Program-made: the position numbers and the translations under genes
Notes under the pieces: generated by a model
Database searches by the model: none
The model's input: the letters and a program-made list of their open reading frames with translations, nothing else
What the model was told of the DNA's origin: nothing
In this document: positions 15,742 to 25,700 of the stretch, piece after piece
Layout of the letters: each line of letters begins with the position of its first letter
Numbering within the stretch: position 1 is the stretch's first letter
Source of the DNA: Winogradskyella schleiferi
Lineage (GTDB): Bacteria; Bacteroidota; Bacteroidia; Flavobacteriales; Flavobacteriaceae
NCBI RefSeq assembly: GCF_013394655.1
Contig: NZ_CP053351.1
Span: 4,318,001-4,382,000, forward strand
Length of the DNA: 64,000 nt
Direction: 5' to 3'

Positions 15742-17190
15742 CTATTTTACGATTAGCTTTTTAGAAGCTTTTCCTTTATTGGTTTCTATTTCTACAACGT
15801 ATAAACCTTTTGAAAATATTGAAGAATCTATAGTCGTTTCTTTAGAGGTTAAAACTAACTGTCCTAAGTTATTAAAGATGTTTACGTTTTTTAATTCCAA
15901 ATTATTTTCTAATTGAATTGTCAATTTTTTTTTTGTTGGGTTTGGATATAAATTAAAGTTTTTTTTAAGTGATCGCTCTTCTGTTGACAATACATCTGAT
16001 AAATCGTAAACCCTTACATGACCAGAGGCAATTCCATTATCATCACTAGATCTTGCTCCAATAGCCACAATACTGCCATCACTGGATAAGCTTACGCTTC
16101 CTCCACTGCTATCACCTGCTTCCTCACCATCTATATCTGAGCCTATTTGTACCCAACTACCTGATTGGTTCTTGTAAACCCGCACATGTCCTGATAAGCT
16201 TCCATTTCCATCATTACCTCGTGCTCCAATAGCCACAATACTTCCATCACTGGAAAGACTTACGCTTTCTCCACTAAAATCCTCTGCTTCCTCACCATCT
16301 ATATCTGAGCCTACTTGTACCCAACTATCTGATTGGTTCTCGTAAACCCGCACATGACCTGAACTAATTCCATTTCCATCATTACTTCCAGCACCAATAG
16401 CCACAACACTGCCATCACTCGATAAACTTACGTTTGTTCCCATGCTATCACTTGCTTCTTCTCCATCGATATTTAAGCCTACTATAACCCAATTACCAGA
16501 TTGGTTTTCATAAACCCGTACATGACCTGATAAACTTCCAATAGCCACGATATTTCCATCGCTCGATAAACTTACGCTATTTCCACAACCATCACCTGCT
16601 TGCCCTCCTTCTATATCTGAGCCTAATTGTACCCAACTACCTGATTGCTTCTCATAAACCCGCACATGACCTGAACTAATTCCATTTCCATTGTTACCTA
16701 CTGCTCCAATAGCCAAAATACTACCATCACTCGATAAACTTAAACTTCCTCCACTGCCATCACCTGCTTCCTCACCATCTATATCTGAGCCTACTTGTAT
16801 CCAACTACCTGATTGGTTTTCGTAAACCCGCACATGACCTGAATTACTTCCATTTCCATCATTCCATGTTGCTCCAATAGCAACATTACTGCCATCACTC
16901 GATAAGCTTATTCTCCATCCACTTATATTGTTTGCTTCCTCACCATCTATATCTGAGCCTACTTGTACCCAACTACCTGATTGGTTCTCGTAAACCCGCA
17001 CATGTCCTGATAAGCTTCCATTTCCATCATTACCTCCTGCACCAATAGCCACAATACTTCCATCACTGGATAAACTTACGCTTTCTCCACTAAAATCACG
17101 TTCTGCCTCTCCATCTATATCTGCTCCTATCTGTGTTTGAGAGAATGAAATAAAAGGAAGGATTAAAAAGAAGAAAATTAAATTTTTCAT
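15742..17190 (-). CDS. T9SS-secreted protein with seven FG-GAP-like repeats
   Basis: 482 residues. Signal peptide about 1-18 (ending SFSQ). Residues about 22-398 are seven repeats of 56 residues, each containing SVSLSSDGSIVAIGA, SGHVRVYENQSGSW and GSDIDGEEA, so a seven-bladed beta-propeller is plausible. Acidic DGNG loops could bind calcium. The fourth repeat lacks eight residues (around AIGSLSG). The C-terminal 80 residues (NLYPNPTKKKLTIQL ... GLYVVEIETNKGKASKKLIVK) are a type A T9SS sorting domain, so the protein is exported and probably surface-attached. No enzyme motif is visible. Confidence 0.88.
   Translation of the reverse strand: MKNLIFFFLILPFISFSQTQIGADIDGEAERDFSGESVSLSSDGSIVAIGAGGNDGNGSLSGHVRVYENQSGSWVQVGSDIDGEEANNISGWRISLSSDGSNVAIGATWNDGNGSNSGHVRVYENQSGSWIQVGSDIDGEEAGDGSGGSLSLSSDGSILAIGAVGNNGNGISSGHVRVYEKQSGSWVQLGSDIEGGQAGDGCGNSVSLSSDGNIVAIGSLSGHVRVYENQSGNWVIVGLNIDGEEASDSMGTNVSLSSDGSVVAIGAGSNDGNGISSGHVRVYENQSDSWVQVGSDIDGEEAEDFSGESVSLSSDGSIVAIGARGNDGNGSLSGHVRVYKNQSGSWVQIGSDIDGEEAGDSSGGSVSLSSDGSIVAIGARSSDDNGIASGHVRVYDLSDVLSTEERSLKKNFNLYPNPTKKKLTIQLENNLELKNVNIFNNLGQLVLTSKETTIDSSIFSKGLYVVEIETNKGKASKKLIVK
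16003..17127 (-). repeat. Tandem intragenic repeats, unit 168 bp
   Basis: Seven near-identical 168-bp units encode the propeller repeats of the 15742-17190 gene. Long stretches are identical between units (for example the ACCTGATTGGTTCTCGTAAA block). Unit 4 (about 16452-16595) is 24 bp shorter. Confidence 0.85.
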
Positions 17191-17719
17191 AATAAAGTAG
17201 TTTATTACAAAGATAAACTAATATATTTTTGATTAGAATTTTAGACTTATCAACACATATATACATATTATCATTTTTCTTTTAAAATTTAAAAAATAAA
17301 ATGATGGTTATTATAGTCTGTTAATAGTGCCTATAACTTTATTGTTTTTTCTTTTGATTACTCGTAGTTTACATTTTACTATAGTTTAGTTAACATTAAT
17401 TTTACATTTAAGTACTTCATTTTAAAGCTAAATCAAAAAGCTATTAACAGCTGTTGATAACCGATGTTAATATAAATGACTGATATGTTTTTAGAAAAAA
17501 ACTGTTCACTTCTCTATAAATGATACTTAATAACTCACTTGAAAAAAATAGCTAACTAATTAGGTTATCTCGTCTGTATTTTGGTTTGGAAAAATAACTG
17601 GATAAACCTAATTTTAGTTTTAAAGAGTTGTGAACACTTATTAACAAGTAATGAGTGATTCTATTAACCGACTTTTATTATTTGTAACTTTGTGTTTATA
17701 AAAGTTAAATAATTAAAAA
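17191..17719. other. 529-bp AT-rich divergent gap with DnaA-box-like cluster (candidate oriC)
   Basis: No gene is visible. TTATCAACA occurs at 17247-17255 and, reversed, at 17452-17460. TATTAACA-type 8-mers occur at 17319-17326 (reverse), 17442-17449, 17465-17472 (reverse) and 17639-17646, with a variant CTATTAACC at 17661-17669. 17441-17460 is two such boxes back to back. Genes diverge from the gap (rnr and T9SS gene left, rpiB-CDF-GNAT right). DnaA boxes are TTATCCACA-like in most bacteria. This is a candidate origin only; dnaA is not nearby. Confidence 0.35.
17685..17692 (+). promoter_or_regulatory. -7 promoter element of rpiB
   Basis: TAACTTTG matches TAnnTTTG, 27 bases before the ATG at 17720. 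Confidence 0.55.
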
Positions 17720-18154
17720 ATGAATATCTCAATAGGAAACGACCACGCAGGACCAGATTATAAGTTTGCCATCGTAAAACATTTGGAAGACAAAGGTTAC
17801 ACGATTAACAATTACGGAACCGATACTTTAGATAGCGTGGATTATCCAGATTTTGTGCATCCTGTAGCTAAAGATGTGGAAGCTAAAAAAGTGGATTTCG
17901 GAATTCTAATTTGTGGTAGTGCTAATGGTGTAGCAATGACAGCTAATAAATATCAACATGTAAGAGCTGGTGTGTGTTGGACAAATGAGATTACAGAGCT
18001 GACACGTCTGCATAATAATGCTAATATTATCTGTATTCCAGCACGATTTACTTCTATACCACAAGCCATTAAAATGGTAGATACTTTTCTAACAACTAAA
18101 TTTGAAGGCGGTCGTCATCAAAATCGTGTAGATAAGATTCCATTAGCATGTTAG
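17720..18154 (+). CDS. rpiB: Ribose-5-phosphate isomerase B
   Basis: 144 residues. RpiB interconverts ribose-5-phosphate and ribulose-5-phosphate (pentose phosphate pathway) in the cytosol. Family marks: NDHAGPDYK at the N-terminus, YPDFVHPVA near residue 42, ICGSANGVAMTANK near 65-78 with the catalytic Cys66-type residue, RLHNNANI near 98, and FEGGRHQNRV near 130. LacA/LacB (galactose-6-phosphate isomerase) is a paralogous alternative, but no tagatose genes are near. Confidence 0.93.
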   Translation: MNISIGNDHAGPDYKFAIVKHLEDKGYTINNYGTDTLDSVDYPDFVHPVAKDVEAKKVDFGILICGSANGVAMTANKYQHVRAGVCWTNEITELTRLHNNANIICIPARFTSIPQAIKMVDTFLTTKFEGGRHQNRVDKIPLAC

Positions 18155-18178
18155 GTATCAATTTTAAATTGATATAAA

Positions 18179-19093
18179 ATGGGACATTCACACGATCATA
18201 ATCATTCCCATAGTAACGATCTAAATGGCCGTAATCTCTTAATTTCAATATTTCTGAATGTTGCTATAACCGTGGCACAGATTATTGGTGGTTTATTGTC
18301 TGGTAGCTTAGCTTTGTTGAGTGATGCACTTCATAATTTTAGTGATGTAGTCTCTTTAGTCATAAGTTATGTTGCTAATAAATTAGTAAAACGAAAAGCG
18401 TCTTTAAAACGGACTTTTGGTTATAAACGCGCTGAAATTTTGGCGGCTTTTATCAATGCAGCCACTTTAATTGTTGTTGCGGTTCTTCTCATTATTGAAG
18501 CTGTAGAACGTTTTCAGGATCCACAACAAATTGAATCTAATTTAGTGATTTGGTTGTCTGCTGTTGCTATTTTAGGCAATGGTTTTAGTGTGTTATTATT
18601 GAAAAATAATGCAGAAGATAATATGAACATGAAAAGCGCTTACCTGCATCTATTGACTGATATGATGGCAAGTGTAGCCGTTTTGATTGGTGGGTTACTT
18701 ATGAAATTTTATCAAATTTGGTCGATAGACAGTGTATTGACCTTTGTTATCGCTATTTATTTAATTTGGATGGGATTCGATTTATTAAGATCATCTACAA
18801 AAGTGCTTATGTTATTTACCCCAGACACTATTCCAGTGGATCAAATTGTAAATAAATTGAATAGCTTTGAATCCATTAAAAATGTACATCATGTTCATGT
18901 TTGGCAATTGAATGAAGAAGAAATTCATTTTGAAGCGCACATTGATTTTGAAAAAGATATTTCATTATCAGAATTTGATGTTATTCTGACAGAAATTGAA
19001 GACTTTATATTTCATAATTACGATATCAATCATGTAAATATTCAACCAGAATTTAGCAAAATTGATGCTAAAGACGTGATTGTACAAGATTAA
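18179..19093 (+). CDS. Cation diffusion facilitator, zinc/cobalt exporter (CzcD/ZitB type)
   Basis: 304 residues. A His-rich N-terminus (GHSHDHNHSHSND) is followed by six predicted membrane helices. SLALLSDALHNFSDV in helix II and HLLTDMMASVAV in helix V hold the paired His/Asp metal sites. The C-terminal cytoplasmic domain (from about 210) includes HHVHVWQL, typical of CDF proteins. Expected role: proton-driven Zn2+/Co2+/Cd2+ efflux. It is 25 bases after rpiB; the gene at 19124 follows by 31 bases. Confidence 0.93.
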   Translation: MGHSHDHNHSHSNDLNGRNLLISIFLNVAITVAQIIGGLLSGSLALLSDALHNFSDVVSLVISYVANKLVKRKASLKRTFGYKRAEILAAFINAATLIVVAVLLIIEAVERFQDPQQIESNLVIWLSAVAILGNGFSVLLLKNNAEDNMNMKSAYLHLLTDMMASVAVLIGGLLMKFYQIWSIDSVLTFVIAIYLIWMGFDLLRSSTKVLMLFTPDTIPVDQIVNKLNSFESIKNVHHVHVWQLNEEEIHFEAHIDFEKDISLSEFDVILTEIEDFIFHNYDINHVNIQPEFSKIDAKDVIVQD

Positions 19094-19123
19094 TACAAGA
19101 AGACTATTTTTGAATTATTTATA

Positions 19124-19564
19124 ATGGTAGATATAAAAGTAAAAACTTTTCAAGAATTAACATTACAACAACTCTACGATTTACTTCAGCTAAGAAGTGA
19201 GGTATTTGTGGTAGAACAAGATTGTGTATACCAAGATGTTGATGGAAAAGACCAAAAAGCACTTCATGTCTTAGGATATAGCGGACAAAAATTAGTGGCT
19301 TACACCAGACTATTTAAACCTGGCGACTATTTTGAAAAAGCAAGTATTGGTAGAGTAGTGGTTAGGTCTCATGAACGAAAATTCAAATATGGTAATACTA
19401 TTATGAACGCTTCAATAGAGGCCATTAAAACACATTATAACGAAACTGAAATTAAAATTTCTGCACAGTGTTATTTAAAAAAGTTTTACAATAATCTTGG
19501 ATTTATTGAAGTAGGAGAGGCGTACTTAGAAGATGGCATTCCGCATATTTCAATGTTGCGTTAA
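19124..19564 (+). CDS. GNAT N-acetyltransferase, ElaA family
   Basis: 146 residues. The ElaA-type N-terminus LQLRSEVFVVEQDCVYQDVDGKD and the acetyl-CoA loop GRVVVRSHERKFKYG (Q/RxxGxG/A-like) fit the family. The substrate is unknown. It is last in a run of three plus-strand genes. Confidence 0.87.
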   Translation: MVDIKVKTFQELTLQQLYDLLQLRSEVFVVEQDCVYQDVDGKDQKALHVLGYSGQKLVAYTRLFKPGDYFEKASIGRVVVRSHERKFKYGNTIMNASIEAIKTHYNETEIKISAQCYLKKFYNNLGFIEVGEAYLEDGIPHISMLR

Positions 19565-19580
19565 TTAGATAGTATTCAGA

Positions 19581-20420
19581 TTATTTTTCTTTATCATAAA
19601 TTCGAGTCACTAAGATTTCCACACGTCTATCTAATTCTGGTTTACCACCAAGTGGTTCTTTTCTTCGCATACCGACAAATTTCATTCGGTAATGTTTAAC
19701 CCCTTTTTTCTCGAGATAATCATAGACATATTTTGCTCTCGCCACGGAAAGGTTTCGCTTTTTTGTTTTACGGTCCACAGCATCTCTATTTCCTTGCGTG
19801 CAGCACACATGGCCTTCAATTGTAAAATAAATATTAGTACGTTCTGCCAGAACTTCTGCTATTTTATCCAGTACCTTCTTAGAATCTTTTGTTAAATAAC
19901 TATAGCCTGTTCTAAACAGTAGATTTTCGAGTAAAATTTTGTCACCTTCCTTTAGATCGCCTTTTAATATATCAGCAGCTTCTAGTGTTTCCTTTTTTTC
20001 TTCTTTGGGTTTTGGTGGAAAAACAGGCGTGACTATAATTTCAACTTTACGGTTTAGTCCGCGAATTTTACTAAGATTTTCTTCATGAACAATATTGACT
20101 AAAATTTTACCCTTCCCGTCCACATTGGTAATTACGGATTCGTCAAACTCATTATTCGAAAAAACCTCTTTTATGGCATCAGCTCGGTTCTGGGATAAAA
20201 CCAAATTATAGTTATCGCTTCCTCTATCATCTGTGAAGCCGTATATGGAAATTTTTCCAATATCTATATCTTCAATTTTAGATAAAAAGAGCAATAATCG
20301 ACTATGCTCAGTTTCGGGAATATCGTGCTGATCGGTTTCAAAATAGACTTCGTGTTTCAGTTCTTTTTGAGAGAAAGAGAGCTGAAAACAAAGGCATAAA
20401 AAGACAATTAGGGGTTTCAT
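19581..20420 (-). CDS. Exported protein with two OmpA-like peptidoglycan-binding domains
   Basis: 279 residues, signal peptide about 1-17. Two OmpA_C-type units are visible: about 20-130 (IYGFTDDRGSDNYNLVLSQNRA) and about 160-275 (FTIEGHVCCTQGN, LSVARAKYVYDYLEKKGV, GGKPELDRRVEI). OmpA_C domains bind peptidoglycan in the periplasm. The second unit carries a Cys-Cys pair in the loop usually occupied by TD. No beta-barrel is present, so it is not a full OmpA porin. Confidence 0.86.
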   Translation of the reverse strand: MKPLIVFLCLCFQLSFSQKELKHEVYFETDQHDIPETEHSRLLLFLSKIEDIDIGKISIYGFTDDRGSDNYNLVLSQNRADAIKEVFSNNEFDESVITNVDGKGKILVNIVHEENLSKIRGLNRKVEIIVTPVFPPKPKEEKKETLEAADILKGDLKEGDKILLENLLFRTGYSYLTKDSKKVLDKIAEVLAERTNIYFTIEGHVCCTQGNRDAVDRKTKKRNLSVARAKYVYDYLEKKGVKHYRMKFVGMRRKEPLGGKPELDRRVEILVTRIYDKEK

Positions 20421-20582
20421 GTGTTATTTTATATTGTTGCCATCTGTCACATGTAAACTTTAATAATGCTATTAATTTAAAAAAATTGAGAAAATTAATA
20501 TAATTATGTCGGTTATGTTTTTAATATAATTTTACTACTTACTGAAAACATTTATGAGGCTAAATATAGAAAAAAATAAGTT

Positions 20583-22217
20583 CTATCTCAAAATACTCGC
20601 GTACTGAGTAGGATTATTAATAATATTCAAGGCCTTTTTTATTTCAGCATTATGAGCCGTATAATAGGTATATAAACCTTCACTGTAGAAATAACGCTTA
20701 ATAATTTCATCAGTTAGCAATGATTTTAATTGCGTTTTATTTTCGTCAATAGCATTGGACTTATAAGACTGTAAAGCCTCGGTTAAATCTTTGTATTCTG
20801 ACGAAATAACAGCATCTAGTTCTTCTTCTTTTGCAACCTTAATGGCATTTGTTAAGGCTTTTTCGGTTTTGGTTTCAAAACTAAAACCACTGGTTTTTAC
20901 ATAATTTTTAAATTTTTTAAATTCAGCATCCGACAATTCAAAACTTTGTAAATCTTCAACTTTATGATTGTAATAATAATCTGTTGAAAAGTTAAATACT
21001 AAATTTTCATTCGATATGGCTTTAGTAATTGGAGTTTGCTTGGCAAATTCGACTTCAATATCTGGCTGTACACCTCCACCATCATATACATCGCGTCCAC
21101 TTCTGGTTTTAAAGGCATTATAATTTTCTTGTCGGGTTCTTGTAGCTTTTCCATTTTCATCACGATTCCAATAATCCAATGCCTGAATACAACGGCCAGA
21201 CGGCGTATAATATCTTGAAATGGTAATCTTCATTTGGGTCCCATAAGTTAAAGGTTTTGGTCGTTGCACCAAACCTTTTCCGAAGCTTCTTGTTCCGACG
21301 ACAACAGCACGATCCATATCTTGCAAAGCACCAGAAACAATTTCACTCGCTGAAGCACTGCTACCATCTATTAAAACAACTAGTGGAATTTCGGTATCAA
21401 TAGCTTCACGTTGGGTATAATAAGTTTTGTTGTATTTCTTTACTTTAGATTTGGTTGTTACAACCAATTGATCTTTGGGTACAAAGATATTGGTTACATT
21501 GACCGCTTCATGAAGTAAACCTCCAGGATTTCCCCTGAGATCTAAAATTAATTGAGTGGCGCCTTCATTTTTTAAGGCTTTAATGGCTCTGATAGTTTGA
21601 GAAGAGGCTTTGTCATTAAATTTTCTAAGCACTACATAACCCGTTTTATCATCGACCATAGAGTAGTGTGGTACCGCTTTTATTTCTAAGGATTCTCTAA
21701 TAATCTTTACCGTTTTGATTTTGCCTTGACGCTTATAGGTTATGGAAACCTCTGTACCAGCGGCTCCTTGTAATAAGTTGGCGGCATCATCTTTAAAGTC
21801 AGCAACGGTAACATTATCTACTTTTATGATTTCGTCACCAGCTTTAAGTCCGGCTTTATCAGCGGCATAATTTTGGTAAGGTTCTACGATAACCAATTTG
21901 TTTTTTAAAGTTAAAACCCTTGCTCCAATACCAGTATAATCACCAGCGTTATTGATTCTAGAAGCTTCTACATCCTGTTCGTTATAAAATTGCGTGTAAG
22001 GATCTAAATCGTCTAACATACTTTTAATAGCCGTATCCATGAGGTCACCTGGATTGGTATCATCAACATAGTTCATGTTGATTTCCTTGAACAATGTTGT
22101 GAAGATTTCTATTTGCTTGGCGATTTCAAAAAAGTCATTTTTAAAAGCTGTGGTGCTAAAAAAGATGAGTATGGCCAAGGCTGGAATTAGTAATTTTTTA
22201 TGTAGCAGGTTTTTCAT
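20583..22217 (-). CDS. S41 family C-terminal processing peptidase
   Basis: 544 residues with an N-terminal signal or anchor (about 1-22). PDZ domain about 90-165 (GIGARVLTLKNKLVIVEPYQN). The S41 core has LRGNPGGLLHEAV near 228, the catalytic Ser in DGSSASASEIVSGAL near 288, and the Lys in GTRSFGKGLVQ near 313. Such proteases trim proteins in the periplasm. Its ATG overlaps the rnpA stop by one base (TAATG), so the two are translationally coupled. Confidence 0.93.
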   Translation of the reverse strand: MKNLLHKKLLIPALAILIFFSTTAFKNDFFEIAKQIEIFTTLFKEINMNYVDDTNPGDLMDTAIKSMLDDLDPYTQFYNEQDVEASRINNAGDYTGIGARVLTLKNKLVIVEPYQNYAADKAGLKAGDEIIKVDNVTVADFKDDAANLLQGAAGTEVSITYKRQGKIKTVKIIRESLEIKAVPHYSMVDDKTGYVVLRKFNDKASSQTIRAIKALKNEGATQLILDLRGNPGGLLHEAVNVTNIFVPKDQLVVTTKSKVKKYNKTYYTQREAIDTEIPLVVLIDGSSASASEIVSGALQDMDRAVVVGTRSFGKGLVQRPKPLTYGTQMKITISRYYTPSGRCIQALDYWNRDENGKATRTRQENYNAFKTRSGRDVYDGGGVQPDIEVEFAKQTPITKAISNENLVFNFSTDYYYNHKVEDLQSFELSDAEFKKFKNYVKTSGFSFETKTEKALTNAIKVAKEEELDAVISSEYKDLTEALQSYKSNAIDENKTQLKSLLTDEIIKRYFYSEGLYTYYTAHNAEIKKALNIINNPTQYASILR

Positions 22218-22591
22218 TAGTCAGCGGTTTTGTCGATAAATTTCCGAAACAACAATTTCATACTAGTATCTAGTTTATCAAAAGTTGTACCATCTTTACT
22301 AAGGTACAAAATCATAAACGCAAAAGAAGAAGAACTATTGTTAAAATATTGTGGTTTATTTAGTCTATATGCTTCACGAAGCAAACGTTTTATCCGATTT
22401 CTAGAAACCGCAGTTTTGTGCAACCGCTTGCTTACGGAAACGCCTGTTTTGAGTTGTGAACCATCTTCGAATTCGGTTTTAAAATATACTAATCTGAGCG
22501 GATAAGCTGTTACTACTTTTCCTTCTGTAAAGAGCTGTTCAATTAGCTTCTTGCTTTTTAGTTTATCTTTTTTTGAATATTTGAAGTTCAT
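22217..22591 (-). CDS. rnpA: Ribonuclease P protein component
   Basis: 124 residues. Conserved RNA-binding region VSVSKRLHKTAVSRNRIKRLLREAYR is the RNase P protein signature. It assists the M1 RNA in cutting the 5' leader of pre-tRNAs. In many bacteria rnpA sits beside rpmH; here it instead precedes an S41 protease. Confidence 0.94.
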   Translation of the reverse strand: MNFKYSKKDKLKSKKLIEQLFTEGKVVTAYPLRLVYFKTEFEDGSQLKTGVSVSKRLHKTAVSRNRIKRLLREAYRLNKPQYFNNSSSSFAFMILYLSKDGTTFDKLDTSMKLLFRKFIDKTAD

Positions 22592-22768
22592 GAGTGGAAT
22601 TTCGATTGGTAAAAATAGAAAACCTCATCTATTTGATAGTGATTTATGTACATAATCTCTAAATAAAGTCATTTCATCTAAAAATAGGCTTTTGAAAGAA
22701 TTTTTTTTCAAAAGAATCTATATTTGGTTGACAACTAAACCGCAATTTTCCTAACATTTTAACTCCAT

Positions 22769-25700
22769 ATGGCTAAAAATTACTTCACTTTTTTAGTATT
22801 TATAGTATTATTTATAAATGTAAACGCACAAAATTTATATTGGTTTCAATCCGAAATAAAGCAGACTAATATTTCAAATTCTGAGATACCTTCGGAATAT
22901 GCGGAATTTACTTTAAATACAGCATCGTTGCTAAAAGATTTTGCAAAAGCTCCTGATCGCTTATTACAAAAACAATCTCAGATTGTAATTTCTTTGCCTA
23001 ATGAAAATGGAGTTTTAGAAAGATATCAACTCTTTGAAGCTTCTAACCTTCATCCAGAATTAGAAGCAAAATTCCCCGAAATAAAATCTTATATCGGAAA
23101 AGGACTAGATAATGGTGCAACCGCGCGTATTAGCTATTCGCCATCGTTAGGACTAAATGCTTCAATTTTAAATCTAAATAGGCCTACAACACTTATTGGG
23201 TCTTTAGATAATACAAATGGAATATATGCGGTTTTTTCAAGAGATGAATTAAATACTACCAGTTCAGATTTTGAATGTGCTACTATAGAATCTGCAAGAA
23301 GAGCAATTACGTCTTCCAGATTAGACAATAGAAATGCAAATGATAGTAACTTAAGACGATACAGAGCAGCTATATCAACCACAAGTGAATATTCACAATT
23401 CTTTCTTGATGGTACTGAAACAACGGATGAAGAGCGCAAGGAAAAAGTTATAGCAGCATTAAACCTATCCCTAACAAGAATCAATGGGATTTTTGAACGG
23501 GATTTTGGAGTAACGATGCAATTGATTTCAAATAATGATGACATCATTTTCTTGGATAGTCCAACAGACCCTTATAATGTCGATAATTCTGTAATTCAAA
23601 ATACAATAGATGCCACTATTGGCGATTCTAATTATGATGTAGGCCATTTATTTGCTTATGAAGGTTCTATTTACGGAAATGCTGGTTGTATTGCCTGCGT
23701 GTGCACACCAGGCGCTAAGGGAAGCGCATATACTGTACATAGTGATCCTAGTTCAGACCATTTCAACTTAATTGCCAGTCATGAGTTTGGACACCAATTT
23801 GGTGGTTGGCATGTTCAAAGTACCTCAAATTGTAGAAGCTCAAATGGACTTCAGGAGGTAGAACCAGGAAGCGGTAGTTCAATTATGGGATATGCTGGAA
23901 TTTGTTCACCAAGTGTTCAGGATGCTCCAGATGATTATTTTAATTATGTAGATATTAGAGATGTGGCACAATGGACCATTAACGATAGTTTTTGTGCAGA
24001 AATTATTGGATTAACCAATATAGCTCCAATAGTAAGCGCAGGTAACGATTTTACGATTCCGAGGTCAACCGCCTTTATATTAGAGGGCACAGGAAGTGAT
24101 TCTAATGGAGATCAGTTATCATTTTGCTGGGAAGAAAACGATCCTGAAAATCCGTTTAGTTCAGACACGCCACAACCAACTAGGCAATTTGGACCTATGT
24201 TCCGATCAAAACTACCTGTTTCAAGTCCTGACCGTTACATGCCACAAATAGCTGATGTGGTAAATGGTAATTTAACGCCAACATGGGAAATGCTACCTTC
24301 AATAAGTAGAACGATGGATTTCGTGCTTACGGTTAGAGATAATAACCAAAACGGCGGACAAACTGCTTCTGATGAAATGACTGTTACCGTAACAGATACT
24401 GCTGGCCCTTTCGTTGTAACCTCCCAATCTACAAACGACATTTGGAATGTAGGCGAAAATGCTACAATTACTTGGGATGTTGCTAATACCAACGTCGCTC
24501 CTGTAAATGCAACCGAAGTAGATATTCTCTTATCTGTTGATGGAGGTTTTACGTATCCTTACACCATAGCAACTGCGATTGCGAATGATGGCTCAGAGAC
24601 TATAAATATTCCTAACGTACCTACGACTACTGATGCAAGGGTTATGGTTAGAGGCGCAAACAATATCTTTTATGCGATTAACAGTTCTAATTTCGAAGTA
24701 CAAGCATCTGAATTCGTAATGAATTTTACAGAGACAAACTTGGCGGTCTGTAAGCCAAATGAAGCCGTTTATAATTTCACCTATAACACCTTTTTAGAAT
24801 TTGATGAAACGACTGTTTTTTCAGCATTAAACCTTCCAACGGGAGCTAATGCAACTTTTAGTCAATCTTCCGCTATGGACGATAATACAACTATACAGGT
24901 TACAATAACCAATACAGCTCTTATAGCTAATGGTTCCTATGATATAATCATAAACGGAACTTCGGATACGGCAGAAAAGAACATTACCATTACATTAGAA
25001 GTTTATGATGATAATTTATCAGCCCCTACACTCCAATTTCCAGAGGACAATGCTTCTGCGGTAGATGTTAACGGAACTTTTACATGGCAAGACGATGTCA
25101 ATGCTGCGAATTACGAAATAGAAATAGCATTGGATGCTAGTTTTAATTCCATGGTCTTATCTGAAACTACTTTTAATAATTCTTATGATGTACTGGGTTT
25201 AAATTATAACACCGTTTATTATTGGCGCGTGAGAAGTGTAAATGATTGTGGAATAAGTTCATATTCCAACGTAAATGAATTTATCACATTTTGTGTTGCT
25301 CCTAGTGATATTGTTTTAACTAATATTTTATCAGATTCTGCAGAAGTCAGTTGGATAGAAAATGGAAATGCCACTTCATGGGAAATTGAAGTGGTTGAAA
25401 TTGGAAATGTACCAACAGGTGTCGGTGTTTCAACCTCCAATAATCCATATACGATCAATGGTGTAAACTCGCTAACATCTTATGATTTATATATAAGATC
25501 CGAATGTGGCGGCGGAAATTATAGTGATTGGACAGGGCCAGTAAGCTTTACTACGGCAGCTAATTTTTGTAATGGAGATCATTTTTATGATTCAGGTGGT
25601 TTAGATGGAAATTACTCAAACGGAGAATTTATTACGACTGTTATAGCTCCTTCTACTGGAAATAATAGTATAACTGTTGTTTTCAATTCGTTTGAATTAG

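Noticed and set aside
16003..17127. Regular spaced repeats resembling an array
   Set aside because: The repeats are in frame within one gene with a signal peptide and sorting domain, and there are no unique spacers, so it is not a CRISPR array.
17191..17719. dnaA-linked oriC assignment
   Set aside because: No dnaA, and only degenerate boxes; kept as a candidate, not a firm call.
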